Assembly: GCF_000741775.1 (NCBI RefSeq)
Contig: NZ_JGZR01000001.1
Coordinates: 62,001 to 126,000, forward strand
Direction of reading: 5' to 3'
Length of the DNA stretch: 64,000 bases
Source: Bifidobacterium subtile
GTDB taxonomy: Bacteria; Actinomycetota; Actinomycetes; Actinomycetales; Bifidobacteriaceae
Below the pieces are notes generated by a model. That model saw only the letters and a list, made by a program, of their open reading frames with translations. It was not told where the DNA came from and made no database searches. The stretch's first letter is position 1; each line of letters opens with the position of its first letter. Positions 18,519 through 26,405 of the stretch are shown here, one piece after another. The position numbers were made by a program, and so were the translations under genes.

Positions 18519-19682
18519 ATGATTGGGGCTATGACCGATTTCTCTTCCGCCATGCATAATGCTTCGCAATTCGATGACGCGATTCTCGACAGCAGCGCGA
18601 TGTCGCCGACCGATAGCGCGGGCAATCCGATTCCTGTCACCATCCCGATCGATCTGGCGCCAGGCATCAAAGTCGTATATACCACGCGGCTGGGCGGCGT
18701 AAGCCAAGGCGATTGGGGCAATTGCAACTACGGCGGCAAGGGCGGGGAATCGCCGAAGCGCGTCGCAGCCAATCGCATCGCCCTAGCCAAGGAGCTGAAC
18801 GCCGACCTGTCGTTGGTGGACCAGATTCATTCCGGCATCGCCGTGGACATGGACGAGCTAGCTGACGGTCGCAATGCGCCCTTTGGCATCGACCTGTCGG
18901 GAACGGTTAAATCGCGCGATGGCCGATTGGAACTATCGAGCTTGCCGGGTAACGGTTCAGCTGCTCAGCACAGCGCGCAAACCGGTGTCGTTGGCCTATC
19001 TGGTGCCACTGATCAATTCAATGACACAGCGCAATCCAACGACTCAGCGCAAGCCGATACCGTTATCGAAGCCGATGCGCAGGTCACCTCCCGCACCGGC
19101 CTCGCCCTTGGCATGTTCGCTGCGGATTGCATGCCGGTGCTGCTCGCGGACCCCGAACACGGCATCATCGGTGCGGCGCATTGCGGCCGGGGCGGCCTGA
19201 TGCGCGGCGTCATCGGCGCATGCGTTGAGCTGATGGTGCGCAAAGGTGCGCAGCCGCAGCATATCGTCGCCACGTTGGGCCCGTGCATCTGCGCGGATTG
19301 CTATGAGGTCGGCGGCGAGATCGCCGATGATTTCGATGCACATTTCCCGGGCAGCTATTCCCTGACGCGTTTCTCGGGGCCGGGCGTCGACCTCGTGGCT
19401 GCCACGATGCAGGAGCTGGCCGCCGCTGGCATCCCGCGCGACAACGTCATCGACTCCCGACCGCGTGTCGCTGCCGCAACCCAGTATCTGAGCGAAGACG
19501 AAGAGCTGATCGGCCTGTGTCTGCGCGATGACGAGGATTCCCCGCGCCTGAGCGAGCGCATCGGCAAACTGCGCCATCCCATGTGCACCTTCGAAAATCC
19601 GCTGTGGTACTCGCATCGCCGCAGCTCGCGGGCGAACAAGGCGCACGAAGGCCGCATGCTCGCGCTGATCATGCGAAACTGA
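18519..19682 (+). CDS. pgeF: Peptidoglycan editing factor / laccase-domain purine nucleosidase family (YfiH)
   Basis: 387 residues, longer than the usual ~250. Core motifs are intact: TTRLGGVS, VDQIHSG (metal histidine), MFAADCMPVLLAD (cysteine ligand), GAAHCGRGGLMRGV (histidine ligand), GPCICADCYEVG and the C-terminal RSSRANKAHEGRMLALI. Family members are copper- or zinc-binding enzymes acting on purine nucleosides and help remove non-canonical muropeptides. An Asn/Ser/Gln-rich insert of about 45 residues (near 125-175) and a variable N-terminus explain the length. The ATG at 18531 is an alternative start; neither has a good ribosome site. Confidence 0.88.
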   Translation: MIGAMTDFSSAMHNASQFDDAILDSSAMSPTDSAGNPIPVTIPIDLAPGIKVVYTTRLGGVSQGDWGNCNYGGKGGESPKRVAANRIALAKELNADLSLVDQIHSGIAVDMDELADGRNAPFGIDLSGTVKSRDGRLELSSLPGNGSAAQHSAQTGVVGLSGATDQFNDTAQSNDSAQADTVIEADAQVTSRTGLALGMFAADCMPVLLADPEHGIIGAAHCGRGGLMRGVIGACVELMVRKGAQPQHIVATLGPCICADCYEVGGEIADDFDAHFPGSYSLTRFSGPGVDLVAATMQELAAAGIPRDNVIDSRPRVAAATQYLSEDEELIGLCLRDDEDSPRLSERIGKLRHPMCTFENPLWYSHRRSSRANKAHEGRMLALIMRN

Positions 19683-19698
19683 TACGCCGGATGATGCT

Positions 19699-19822
19699 GC
19701 CCCTTTCGTGACGGATATTGCCGCTAAACGTCACGAAAGGGGCATAGCTCGAGGGACGCTGCTCCTTTCGTGCCTCTTACGGCCGATTAGCGTCACGAAA
19801 GGGGCATAGCTCCGCAGACGTT
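19699..19822. repeat. Two tandem 62-bp palindromic units
   Basis: Unit 1 is GCCCCTTTCGTGACG (19699-19713) with CGTCACGAAAGGGGC (19729-19743), then ATAGCTC. Unit 2 starts at 19761 with GCTCCTTTCGTG and repeats CGTCACGAAAGGGGC at 19791-19805. The offset of both halves is exactly 62 bases. The hairpins lie between the convergent pgeF and regulator genes and may terminate both. Confidence 0.75.
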
Positions 19823-19857
19823 GCCTCATTGGAGCCGTTCAGCCCGACTGAGAGTCA

Positions 19858-20592
19858 TCAATGACGTATAACTGCGGCAGTGCCAATATCGAGTCTTAGC
19901 TGATTGCGCAGCCACTCCTTGCCAGCTTCGGTAACCGCGAGCGCCCGGCGAGGCTGCGTGCGGCGGAGCGCCCCGGTGCTGATCAAATAGGAGCATAGCG
20001 CGGTGCCGTAGCTTCCGGCCAGATGCATGCGTCGCTGCGTCCAATCGAGACATGCGCGCACATGCGGCGCGCGAAGGGTTCGGCCTTGCAGGATGCCGTT
20101 GCTGCGGAACCATGATTCGCCTTCACCGCTCAGCGAGAAGGACTCGTCAGCAGCGATCAGTAGCGAACGCTTGACCATCGTCTCGGCGATGGCGACGCCG
20201 AGTCCGCCAGCGATGTGGGAGTAGCAGGTGCGCGCCGTGCGCAGCCGCTGATCTGCCTGCACCTGCCGATAGCCGATCGGTTTGGCGGGCGGTTCGCCGG
20301 AGACATTGCCCAGAAATTCGACGACCGATGCGACATGATCGCCGGCGAGCATGACATAGCGATGGCGCCCTTGCCGCACGCTGCGCACGGCTCCGGCAGT
20401 TTCGAGGCGATCTAGGCAGGCGCTCATCGCCGGAGCGCTGACGCCAGCCGCTTGGCGCAGCTCGCCGGGAGTCCACGCGCATCCGTCCATCAGCGCATCG
20501 CAGACCGCAGCCCGGGTCGCATCCGCGAACAACGCCGCCGTTGCACTGATTGAACTGCCAAGGCTCGGCTCGCCCGCATCTGATGCACTCAT
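19858..20592 (-). CDS. ArsR-like winged-helix transcriptional regulator
   Basis: 244 residues. The N-terminal ~95 residues form an ArsR-type winged helix: ALFADATRAAVCDALMDG, recognition region GVSAPAMSACLDRLETAGAV, and wing RQGRHRYVMLAGDHVASVV. A C-terminal domain of unknown fold has ARTCYSHIAGGLGVAIAE. Cysteines are present but no clear metal-binding CxC motif. Divergent from a flavin reductase-like gene; the palindrome at 20617-20634 between them is the obvious operator. It may respond to a redox or small-molecule signal handled by that enzyme. Confidence 0.85.
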   Translation of the reverse strand: MSASDAGEPSLGSSISATAALFADATRAAVCDALMDGCAWTPGELRQAAGVSAPAMSACLDRLETAGAVRSVRQGRHRYVMLAGDHVASVVEFLGNVSGEPPAKPIGYRQVQADQRLRTARTCYSHIAGGLGVAIAETMVKRSLLIAADESFSLSGEGESWFRSNGILQGRTLRAPHVRACLDWTQRRMHLAGSYGTALCSYLISTGALRRTQPRRALAVTEAGKEWLRNQLRLDIGTAAVIRH

Positions 20593-20616
20593 GCGCTCTA
20601 TCCTAGGCGAAGCATG

Positions 20617-20634
20617 CTTCCATCACGATGGAAG
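20617..20634. promoter_or_regulatory. Perfect palindrome in the divergent regulator/flavin reductase promoter
   Basis: CTTCCATC-AC-GATGGAAG, 8-bp arms, centred between ATG 20592 (minus) and ATG 20658 (plus). Fits an operator for the ArsR-like regulator. Confidence 0.55.
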
Positions 20635-20657
20635 GTTTGGCGTGCCATCATGACGGC

Positions 20658-21353
20658 ATGATCGACAACGACTGCGTGGCAAACCGCACTAGTGCAACGA
20701 ACCGTGCCATTGATGCTATTGACACCAACGACACCAGCGACACGCATAGAACCATAGCCCCGAGCATTCTGTATTACAGCACGTCCGTCGCCCTGCTGAG
20801 CACTACGAATCCGGACGGCTCCACGAATCTCGCCCCGATGAGCAGCTCGTGGGCGCTCGGGGACGCAATCGTACTGGGCATGGCGCTAGGCAGCCGGACT
20901 GCGAGCAATCTCGAAGCCGGCAGCGACGTGGTCGTGAACCTGCCGGATGCTGGCCTCTGGCGGCAGGTGGAGACGCTGGGCGACTTGACTGGCAATGCCG
21001 AAGCCCGTCCCGGCCACCAGCACGGCGCTGCGCCATGCCACGACAAGTTCGCTGCTGTCGGCTTCACATCCGAGCCATCCGAGCTGATATGCCCTGAACG
21101 CGTGTCGCAATGCCCCTTGCAACTCGAATGTCGGACGGTGAGTGTCGAGCATGATGCGCTGCGCGACGGATTCCTCATCGTCCAGGCGCGCGTGATCCGA
21201 GTCCATGCCGACGCCAGCCTGATCGTTCCCGGCACTGATCATATCGATCCCAAGCGCTGGAAACCGCTGATCTACAATTTCCGCCATTACTTCACCTTGG
21301 GCGGCCAGCTCGGCGAAAGCCGCATCAGCGAGACTCCTGCCCCACAACGCTGA
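20658..21353 (+). CDS. Flavin reductase-like (FMN-binding split barrel) domain protein
   Basis: 231 residues. After an Asp/Thr-rich N-terminal stretch, a split-barrel flavin reductase-like domain begins near residue 35 (YYSTSVALLSTTNPDGSTNLAPMSSSWALGD), continues with LGSRTASNLEAGSDVVVNLP and ends with KPLIYNFRHYFTLGGQLG. Family members bind FMN and reduce flavin or act in small-molecule redox reactions. ATG at 20658 is chosen because the other candidate at 20628 would lie inside the palindromic operator. Probably controlled by the divergent ArsR-like regulator. Confidence 0.82.
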   Translation: MIDNDCVANRTSATNRAIDAIDTNDTSDTHRTIAPSILYYSTSVALLSTTNPDGSTNLAPMSSSWALGDAIVLGMALGSRTASNLEAGSDVVVNLPDAGLWRQVETLGDLTGNAEARPGHQHGAAPCHDKFAAVGFTSEPSELICPERVSQCPLQLECRTVSVEHDALRDGFLIVQARVIRVHADASLIVPGTDHIDPKRWKPLIYNFRHYFTLGGQLGESRISETPAPQR

Positions 21354-21402
21354 GTCAGCCGTGTGTTGCCCATGCGCAGCTCCGAACGCTAGACTTAGAG
21401 CT

Positions 21403-22083
21403 ATGGAGCATATCAGCGTCGTGATTTCTGGTTTCGGACCGTACGAGGGCGTCGAGACCAATCCCGCCTATGAGGTGCCCGCCGCATTGGCGGGGCAGGG
21501 CCTGGGCGAAAGCGGTGATGGACGGGACGATGCGCTGCGCGACGTCGAGGTGTCGATCACGGCGACGAGGCTGCCGATTAGCTTCGGGGGCGCCTGGCCT
21601 ACGCTGCTCAAAACCATCGAAGCCGTCAACCCCGATATCGTCATTGCCACAGGCCTCAAACGGGCTTCGCACGGCATTCTGCTCGAGCGCTGCGCCACCA
21701 ACGTCATGGATGCGAGCCGGCCTGATGCCGATAACGCGTTGCCGACTCGCCTGCCCATTGATGCGCAAGGACCCGCTGCCTACTGGACCAGATTGCCGCT
21801 GCGCTCGATTCTCGCTGACTTCACCCGGCACGGCATCCCGGCGTCGCTGAGTTCCGACGCCGGGACCTTCGTATGCAATTCGCTGTTCTACAATCTGCTT
21901 AACTGGTCCTCGGCGCAGCCGCGCGTGCTGTCGGGTTTCGTCAATTTCCCGATGCTGGCGAGTGCCGACAGCGCACAGCTCGGCCTGCCGATGGATCAGC
22001 AGATCGAAGCGGGGCGAGACGTGGTGCGCGAAGCCGTCCGGTACTATCTGCAGCCGTCGTCCAGCGACATCCTGCTTGAGTAG
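21403..22083 (+). CDS. pcp: Pyroglutamyl-peptidase I family protein, catalytic His replaced
   Basis: 226 residues, family length. Pyroglutamyl peptidases (C15) remove N-terminal pyroglutamate with a Glu/Cys/His triad. The N-terminal SGFGPYEGVETNPA, E95 in LLERCATN and nucleophile C158 in GTFVCNSLFY are present. The position of the triad histidine, normally in a GFxHxP context, reads SGFVNFP with N181 (codon AAT). The frame is otherwise intact, so this is either an inactive or re-purposed paralogue, or a recent mutation. It lies downstream of the flavin reductase gene with a 49-base gap. Confidence 0.85.
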   Translation: MEHISVVISGFGPYEGVETNPAYEVPAALAGQGLGESGDGRDDALRDVEVSITATRLPISFGGAWPTLLKTIEAVNPDIVIATGLKRASHGILLERCATNVMDASRPDADNALPTRLPIDAQGPAAYWTRLPLRSILADFTRHGIPASLSSDAGTFVCNSLFYNLLNWSSAQPRVLSGFVNFPMLASADSAQLGLPMDQQIEAGRDVVREAVRYYLQPSSSDILLE

Positions 22084-22327
22084 ATGCGGGGGTATTGCCA
22101 AACCCATTGTGCCCGGCGCAAGTCGCAGATCGGTCGCATATCAACCTCATATCAGCGCGGGCGACTTCGCCTTCAACGCCTTGTAACTGCACAGTGGTGC
22201 TGTTTCTTGTAGCGGTATCGCTAAGGATTGCGCGAGTCTGTGGCAAATGCGCGGTTTCGCGCGCTACAGTGCAAGCGGTGATGTGTTTTATGGCACGCTA
22301 CAGTGCCGGCGGTGAAAGGAAACAACA

Positions 22328-23887
22328 ATGGTGGAGGGCTTCCCAATCGTCCTGCGGGGATATGACAAGGACAGGGTCGATGAGGTATTCGCGCAATCCC
22401 GCGAGACGCTGAACAGTCTGCGCGAACAGGTCAAGTCGAGCGACGATACGATTCTGCAGCTTCAGGCCCAACTGCAGGAGGAGAAGAACAATGCCAAGAA
22501 GGCGTCGCAGGGCAACTCCTTCGCCTCGTTGGGCGCGAACGCCCAGCAGATGCTCGCATCGGCGGAGCAGACCAGCACCGAACTGCTCGAACGCGCCAAG
22601 CAGGATGCCGCTGCCACGCGTGCCAGTGCGCAGGCGCAGGCGCAGACTCTGCTCAATAACGCGAAGCTGGATGCGCAGCGCATGCTCGACGATGCCGATG
22701 CGAAGGCCGAGTCCACGCTGGGCAAGGCGAAGAACGAGGCTGACACGCTGAGCAAAAGCACCCGCGCCGATGCCGACCAGCTCACTTCGCAGACGGCCAA
22801 AACCGTGGCCGAGCAGCGTGACGCGCTGGAAATAGAGCTGAGCAACGCGCGTGAGGAGCACAATAAGCGACTCGCATCCGAACGGGCGACTCAGGAGCGG
22901 GAGATCGCCGAAATGAAGGCGCAGGCGACCAAAGAAGTCGCTGAGCAGCGCAAAACGGCGAATGACGAGATCGCGCGGCTCAAAAGCGAGGCGAATGATC
23001 AGATCGAAACCGCGCTCGCCGAGGCGAACAAGAAGCTTGCGGATGTGCGCGAGCAGGTCTCGCATATGATGACCGAAGCCAAGCGGCAGGCCGGGGAGAT
23101 CACCGACTCCGCGAACGCAAAGGCCCGTGAGATTCTTGATGAGGCGCAGGTGCAGCGCACGCAGATGATCAGCCAGGTCAATGCGGAATCCGAGCAGATT
23201 CGCAATGACATCACCGCGCAGCAGGACGAGGCGACCGCCAAGGTCAACGAGTTGCTCGACCATCTCGAGCAGCGCCGCGCCGAGGCCAAGCAGGAGGCGG
23301 ACGAACTGGTCGGCCAGGCCAAGGCCACGCGCGAGCAGGCTGACGCCTATGCTGCCGCCAGGCGCGAGGAGGCCGATCAGGAGGCTGCCGGCATCCTCGA
23401 CAAGGCGGGACAGGACGCCGATCGGCAGGTTGAGGAACGCCGTGCGGCTGCCCAGTCCGAGCTGGATGGTCTGACGATGCATATCAAGGAGCTGCAGGAG
23501 CGCGAATCCGCAATCACGCAGCGGGTGGCGGAACTGCGTTCGCTATTTGCGAACGCATTCTCAGGCTTCGACTTCGCCGGACCGCAGGCATCCGGCGCTG
23601 ACAACGTCCCGGTGCTCAATGCGGTTGCATCTGAAGCTCACGCCGAGCAGCCTGAGCAAGCCGATGCCGCCGAGCCGAGTGCAGAGGCAGGCGCAACGCC
23701 GAATAGCGGGCAGGATGCCGAGACGGCGGGCGAAGCGCTTCCGGCGCAGGACGAACCGGCGCATGATGACGCCGCTGCTGCCTCGGACGGCAACGGTTCA
23801 AACGGCGAATCCGCACAGCTCGGACACGATCAGGCTGGGCAAGATCCAACTAACCAGGAAACGCAGGAGATCGCATTGACTAACTGA
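22328..23887 (+). CDS. DivIVA-domain coiled-coil protein
   Basis: 519 residues. The first ~25 residues (VEGFPIVLRGYDKDRVDEVF) resemble the lipid-binding N-terminus of DivIVA/Wag31 proteins. Residues ~30-420 form one long Ala/Glu/Gln/Lys-rich coiled coil. The C-terminal ~100 residues are acidic, Ala/Asp/Glu-rich and likely disordered. Such proteins mark curved membrane at poles and septa in actinobacteria, where they organise wall growth. The length far exceeds Wag31, so it is a DivIVA-like relative rather than the essential orthologue for certain. GAAAGGAAACAAC precedes the ATG. Confidence 0.8.
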   Translation: MVEGFPIVLRGYDKDRVDEVFAQSRETLNSLREQVKSSDDTILQLQAQLQEEKNNAKKASQGNSFASLGANAQQMLASAEQTSTELLERAKQDAAATRASAQAQAQTLLNNAKLDAQRMLDDADAKAESTLGKAKNEADTLSKSTRADADQLTSQTAKTVAEQRDALEIELSNAREEHNKRLASERATQEREIAEMKAQATKEVAEQRKTANDEIARLKSEANDQIETALAEANKKLADVREQVSHMMTEAKRQAGEITDSANAKAREILDEAQVQRTQMISQVNAESEQIRNDITAQQDEATAKVNELLDHLEQRRAEAKQEADELVGQAKATREQADAYAAARREEADQEAAGILDKAGQDADRQVEERRAAAQSELDGLTMHIKELQERESAITQRVAELRSLFANAFSGFDFAGPQASGADNVPVLNAVASEAHAEQPEQADAAEPSAEAGATPNSGQDAETAGEALPAQDEPAHDDAAAASDGNGSNGESAQLGHDQAGQDPTNQETQEIALTN

Positions 23888-23917
23888 ATGCGGTAGTCAC
23901 TGCCAGAACCAAACAGG

Positions 23918-23958
23918 ACGGCTGAATCTGACGGGATGCGTTGGATTCAGCCGTTTTC
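23918..23958 (+). terminator. Rho-independent terminator after the DivIVA-like gene
   Basis: ACGGCTGAATC (23918-23928) and GATTCAGCCGT (23944-23954) followed by TTTCG. Eleven perfect pairs. The remaining 23960-24381 holds no convincing gene. Confidence 0.85.
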
Positions 23959-24381
23959 GTTGCGCATGTCGCTGTTGTGCGCAGCCATGCCTTATCTGTA
24001 GCCCATGTTCGGCGATAGCGAGTGATGAGCTGCGCGGAACCGCCATTCCCGGGCGATGATGCGTGAGATAGCGCGGGATGAACGATACGGCTAAAAGGGA
24101 GATAGGCATCGGCGGGCTGCTAGGAACCCTGCAGATAGGGCAGATGCAATATGATTTTGGCGAAATTCATGACGTTTTACATGTCGTATGGTGCCTTGTT
24201 CCGTTGCGCAGCGACGCTCTTCAGTCCCAATGGGCTAGACTCGTGGTGGAATTCCGGCGGCATGAGCGGCGATTCGCCGTCGCCATGCCGCGTTGTGCGG
24301 AGTCGGCATCGGCCGGGTTTCGTGTCAAACGGCACCTGACACGGCATGTTGCTGACTCATTGACTAGAATCAAGGAGCAGT

Positions 24382-25716
24382 ATGACTGAAATCAAGCCGC
24401 TGAATGAAACCAGGCTGGAAGAGCTGCGCGAGGGCTTCGAGTCCGGGGCTTCCAACCGCCTCGCCATGAACGCCGTCACGACATCCGGCATCGATAAGGT
24501 GGCGCGCAACTACGACCGTTCGCGCCTGTTGCAGCGTCACTTCTCGGTGACCGTCGATAACGGCGAGGTCACGAATCAGAATCGCTCCGGCCGCTGCTGG
24601 CTGTTCAGCTCGCTCAACGCAGCGCGTTTCATCGCCAAGAAGTCGATGGATATGGATCAGTTCGAGCTGTCGCAGAACTACGCGATGTACTACGACAAGC
24701 TTGAGCGCGTCAACTATTTCCTGCGGGATGTGGCGGCGTTGGTCCGCGCCGGCGAACCTGCCGATTCCCAGCTAATGCTGCACTTGCTGGCGGATGTGAT
24801 GGGCGACGGCGGCCAATGGACGATGGCCATGAACATCTACAAGAAGTACGGTGCGGTGCCCAAGCCGCTGTTCCCGGAGACGCAATCCTCGGCGAATACC
24901 AGCCAGATGAACTACGAGCTGCGCTCCATGCTGCATACGCAGGTCGCGCGGATGTACGCCGAGCCTGCGCGCATCGACGAGATCGTCGACGAGGGCGTGG
25001 AGGCCGGGCATCGCATGCTGACGATTCATCTGGGCGAGCCGCCGAAGAGCTTCGACTGGGAGTGGACCGACAAGGATGGTACGTTCCATCGCGATGGCGA
25101 GATCACGCCGGTCGAGTTCTGGAACAAGTACATCAACGCCGGGTTCGAGGATTATGTGTGCCTGGTCGACGACCCGCGTGCCGAGCACCCGAAGGGCAGG
25201 AAGATCGGCATCGAGCATTTGGGCAATGTCGCCGGCGGCGACCCGACCGAATATCTCAACGTTCCCAACCAGTTCATGAAGGACTGCGCACGCAAAATCA
25301 TGACCGAGCAGGGCATTCCGGTGTGGTTTGGCGCGGACTGCCATCCGATGATGGATCGCGACAACGGTGCCTGGGCCACGGACCTGTTCGAGTACGGCAG
25401 CGTCTACGACTTCGATTTCGACCTCGACAAGGAGCAGCGCGTGCGCTTCGGCGATTCCGCGATGAACCATGCGATGGCCTTCTGCGGCGTCGATGTGGCC
25501 GACGACGGCACGACGACCCGCCGCTGGCGCGTCGAGAACTCGTGGGGCGACAAGATCGCCGACAAGGGCTATTTCACTATGAGCGACGACTGGTTCAGCG
25601 AATACGTCTACGAGATCGCCGTCCCCAAGTCCATGCTCCCCGAAGAGTACCTCCAAGCCCTAGCCGAACCAGCCCAAATGCTCCCAGCCTGGGACCCAAT
25701 GGGCGCATTGGCCTAA
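24382..25716 (+). CDS. pepC: Aminopeptidase C (bleomycin hydrolase family, C1B)
   Basis: 444 residues, family length. Cytoplasmic papain-like cysteine aminopeptidase that trims peptides. Catalytic C72 in NQNRSGRCWLFSSLN, catalytic His in MNHAMAFCG and Asn in VENSWGDK are all present, plus the PLFPETQSSANTSQMN segment. The typical C-terminal end that reaches into the active site is present (DPMGALA). ATG at 24382 follows AAGGAGCAGT. The last four codons and the terminator are included in a 132-bp tandem duplication that starts at 25702. Confidence 0.96.
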   Translation: MTEIKPLNETRLEELREGFESGASNRLAMNAVTTSGIDKVARNYDRSRLLQRHFSVTVDNGEVTNQNRSGRCWLFSSLNAARFIAKKSMDMDQFELSQNYAMYYDKLERVNYFLRDVAALVRAGEPADSQLMLHLLADVMGDGGQWTMAMNIYKKYGAVPKPLFPETQSSANTSQMNYELRSMLHTQVARMYAEPARIDEIVDEGVEAGHRMLTIHLGEPPKSFDWEWTDKDGTFHRDGEITPVEFWNKYINAGFEDYVCLVDDPRAEHPKGRKIGIEHLGNVAGGDPTEYLNVPNQFMKDCARKIMTEQGIPVWFGADCHPMMDRDNGAWATDLFEYGSVYDFDFDLDKEQRVRFGDSAMNHAMAFCGVDVADDGTTTRRWRVENSWGDKIADKGYFTMSDDWFSEYVYEIAVPKSMLPEEYLQALAEPAQMLPAWDPMGALA

Positions 25717-25993
25717 AAGAAACAGCCCTGTGGGCTGTTTCCGGCCAATACGCGCCGAGGGCCGGCCTACGCCGGTCCTCGGTACTCCTCGTAGACTACT
25801 CAACGTAACTGTTATTTACCAAACGTAACCACCGGCGCATTGGCCTAAAAGAAGCAGCTCTGTGGGCTGTTTCCGGCCAATACGCGCCGAGGGCCGGCCT
25901 ACGCCGGTCCTCGGTACTCCTCGTAGACTACTCAACGTAACTGTTATTTACCAAACGTAACCACCGGCGCATTGGCCTAAAAGAAACAGCCCT
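25702..25993. repeat. 132-bp tandem duplication carrying the pepC 3' end and terminator
   Basis: The GGCGCATTGGCCTAAAAGAA start recurs at 25702, 25834 and 25966, a 132-base period. Copies 1 and 2 are almost identical; copy 3 stops after AAACAGCCCTG at 25994 where another repeat element begins, and its remainder (TTTCCGGCCAATACGCGCC onwards) reappears at 26147. Each unit includes the last pepC codons, the AAACAGCCC/GGGCTGTTT terminator and a second hairpin with GAGGGCCGGCC. Confidence 0.92.
25720..25740 (+). terminator. Rho-independent terminator of pepC
   Basis: AAACAGCCC-TGT-GGGCTGTTT, preceded by an A-run, three bases after the stop codon; repeated (with GAAGCAGCTC variation) in the next 132-bp unit at 25852-25872. 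Confidence 0.85.
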
Positions 25994-25994
25994 G

Positions 25995-26145
25995 CCGAAC
26001 CGTTAAACAGGCAGCACAGTGTTGCTGCCTGTAGGTGAGGTGAGGCCCCGCCAAGGGGCCGAAGGACGGCGTGCTTTGCGCCGTCAGTCCGTAGGCGAAG
26101 TGAGCAGCCGCTAAGGGACGCGAAGGACGATGCGGAGCATCGTCA
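25995..26145 (+). repeat. Dispersed modular palindromic repeat, copy B, inserted in a tandem unit
   Basis: CCGAACCGTTAAACAG, hairpin GGCAGCAC..GTTGCTGCC, GTAGGTGAGGTGAGG, hairpin GGCCCC/GGGGCC, GAAGGACGGCG hairpin, GTAGGCGAAGTGAG, hairpin, GAAGGACGATG hairpin. It splits the third copy of the 132-bp repeat, replacing only TGGGCT of the undisturbed sequence. Confidence 0.85.
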
Positions 26146-26340
26146 GTTTCCGGCCAATACGCGCCGAGGGCCGGCCTGCGCCGCCCTCCGGTACTCCGCA
26201 AACACTGCAAAACTCAAGCCTTTCCGCGCTAACCCAACCCCAGACGCGTTGGCTTTATCTCAAGGCCCAGTGGACTTTTCCGCGAGAGCCCTGAGAGCCA
26301 GCCTCCCCCGCAATCCCACCATGCAACCACCCGTTGTGCA

Positions 26341-26360
26341 TATATGGCAGTTTCCATATA
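26341..26360. promoter_or_regulatory. Inverted repeat upstream of the first DAHP synthase
   Basis: TATATGG-CAGTTT-CCATATA, perfect 7-bp arms, 45 bases before the ATG at 26406. The AT-rich dyad may overlap the promoter; candidate operator for aromatic amino-acid control. Confidence 0.4.
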
Positions 26361-26405
26361 CTGTGAAGGTTCGTTACGCGTATGGCGACAAGGAGAGAAA
26401 AGACA

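Noticed and set aside
24078..24389. A 103-codon frame before pepC
   Set aside because: Overlaps the pepC start in another frame and has no recognisable features.
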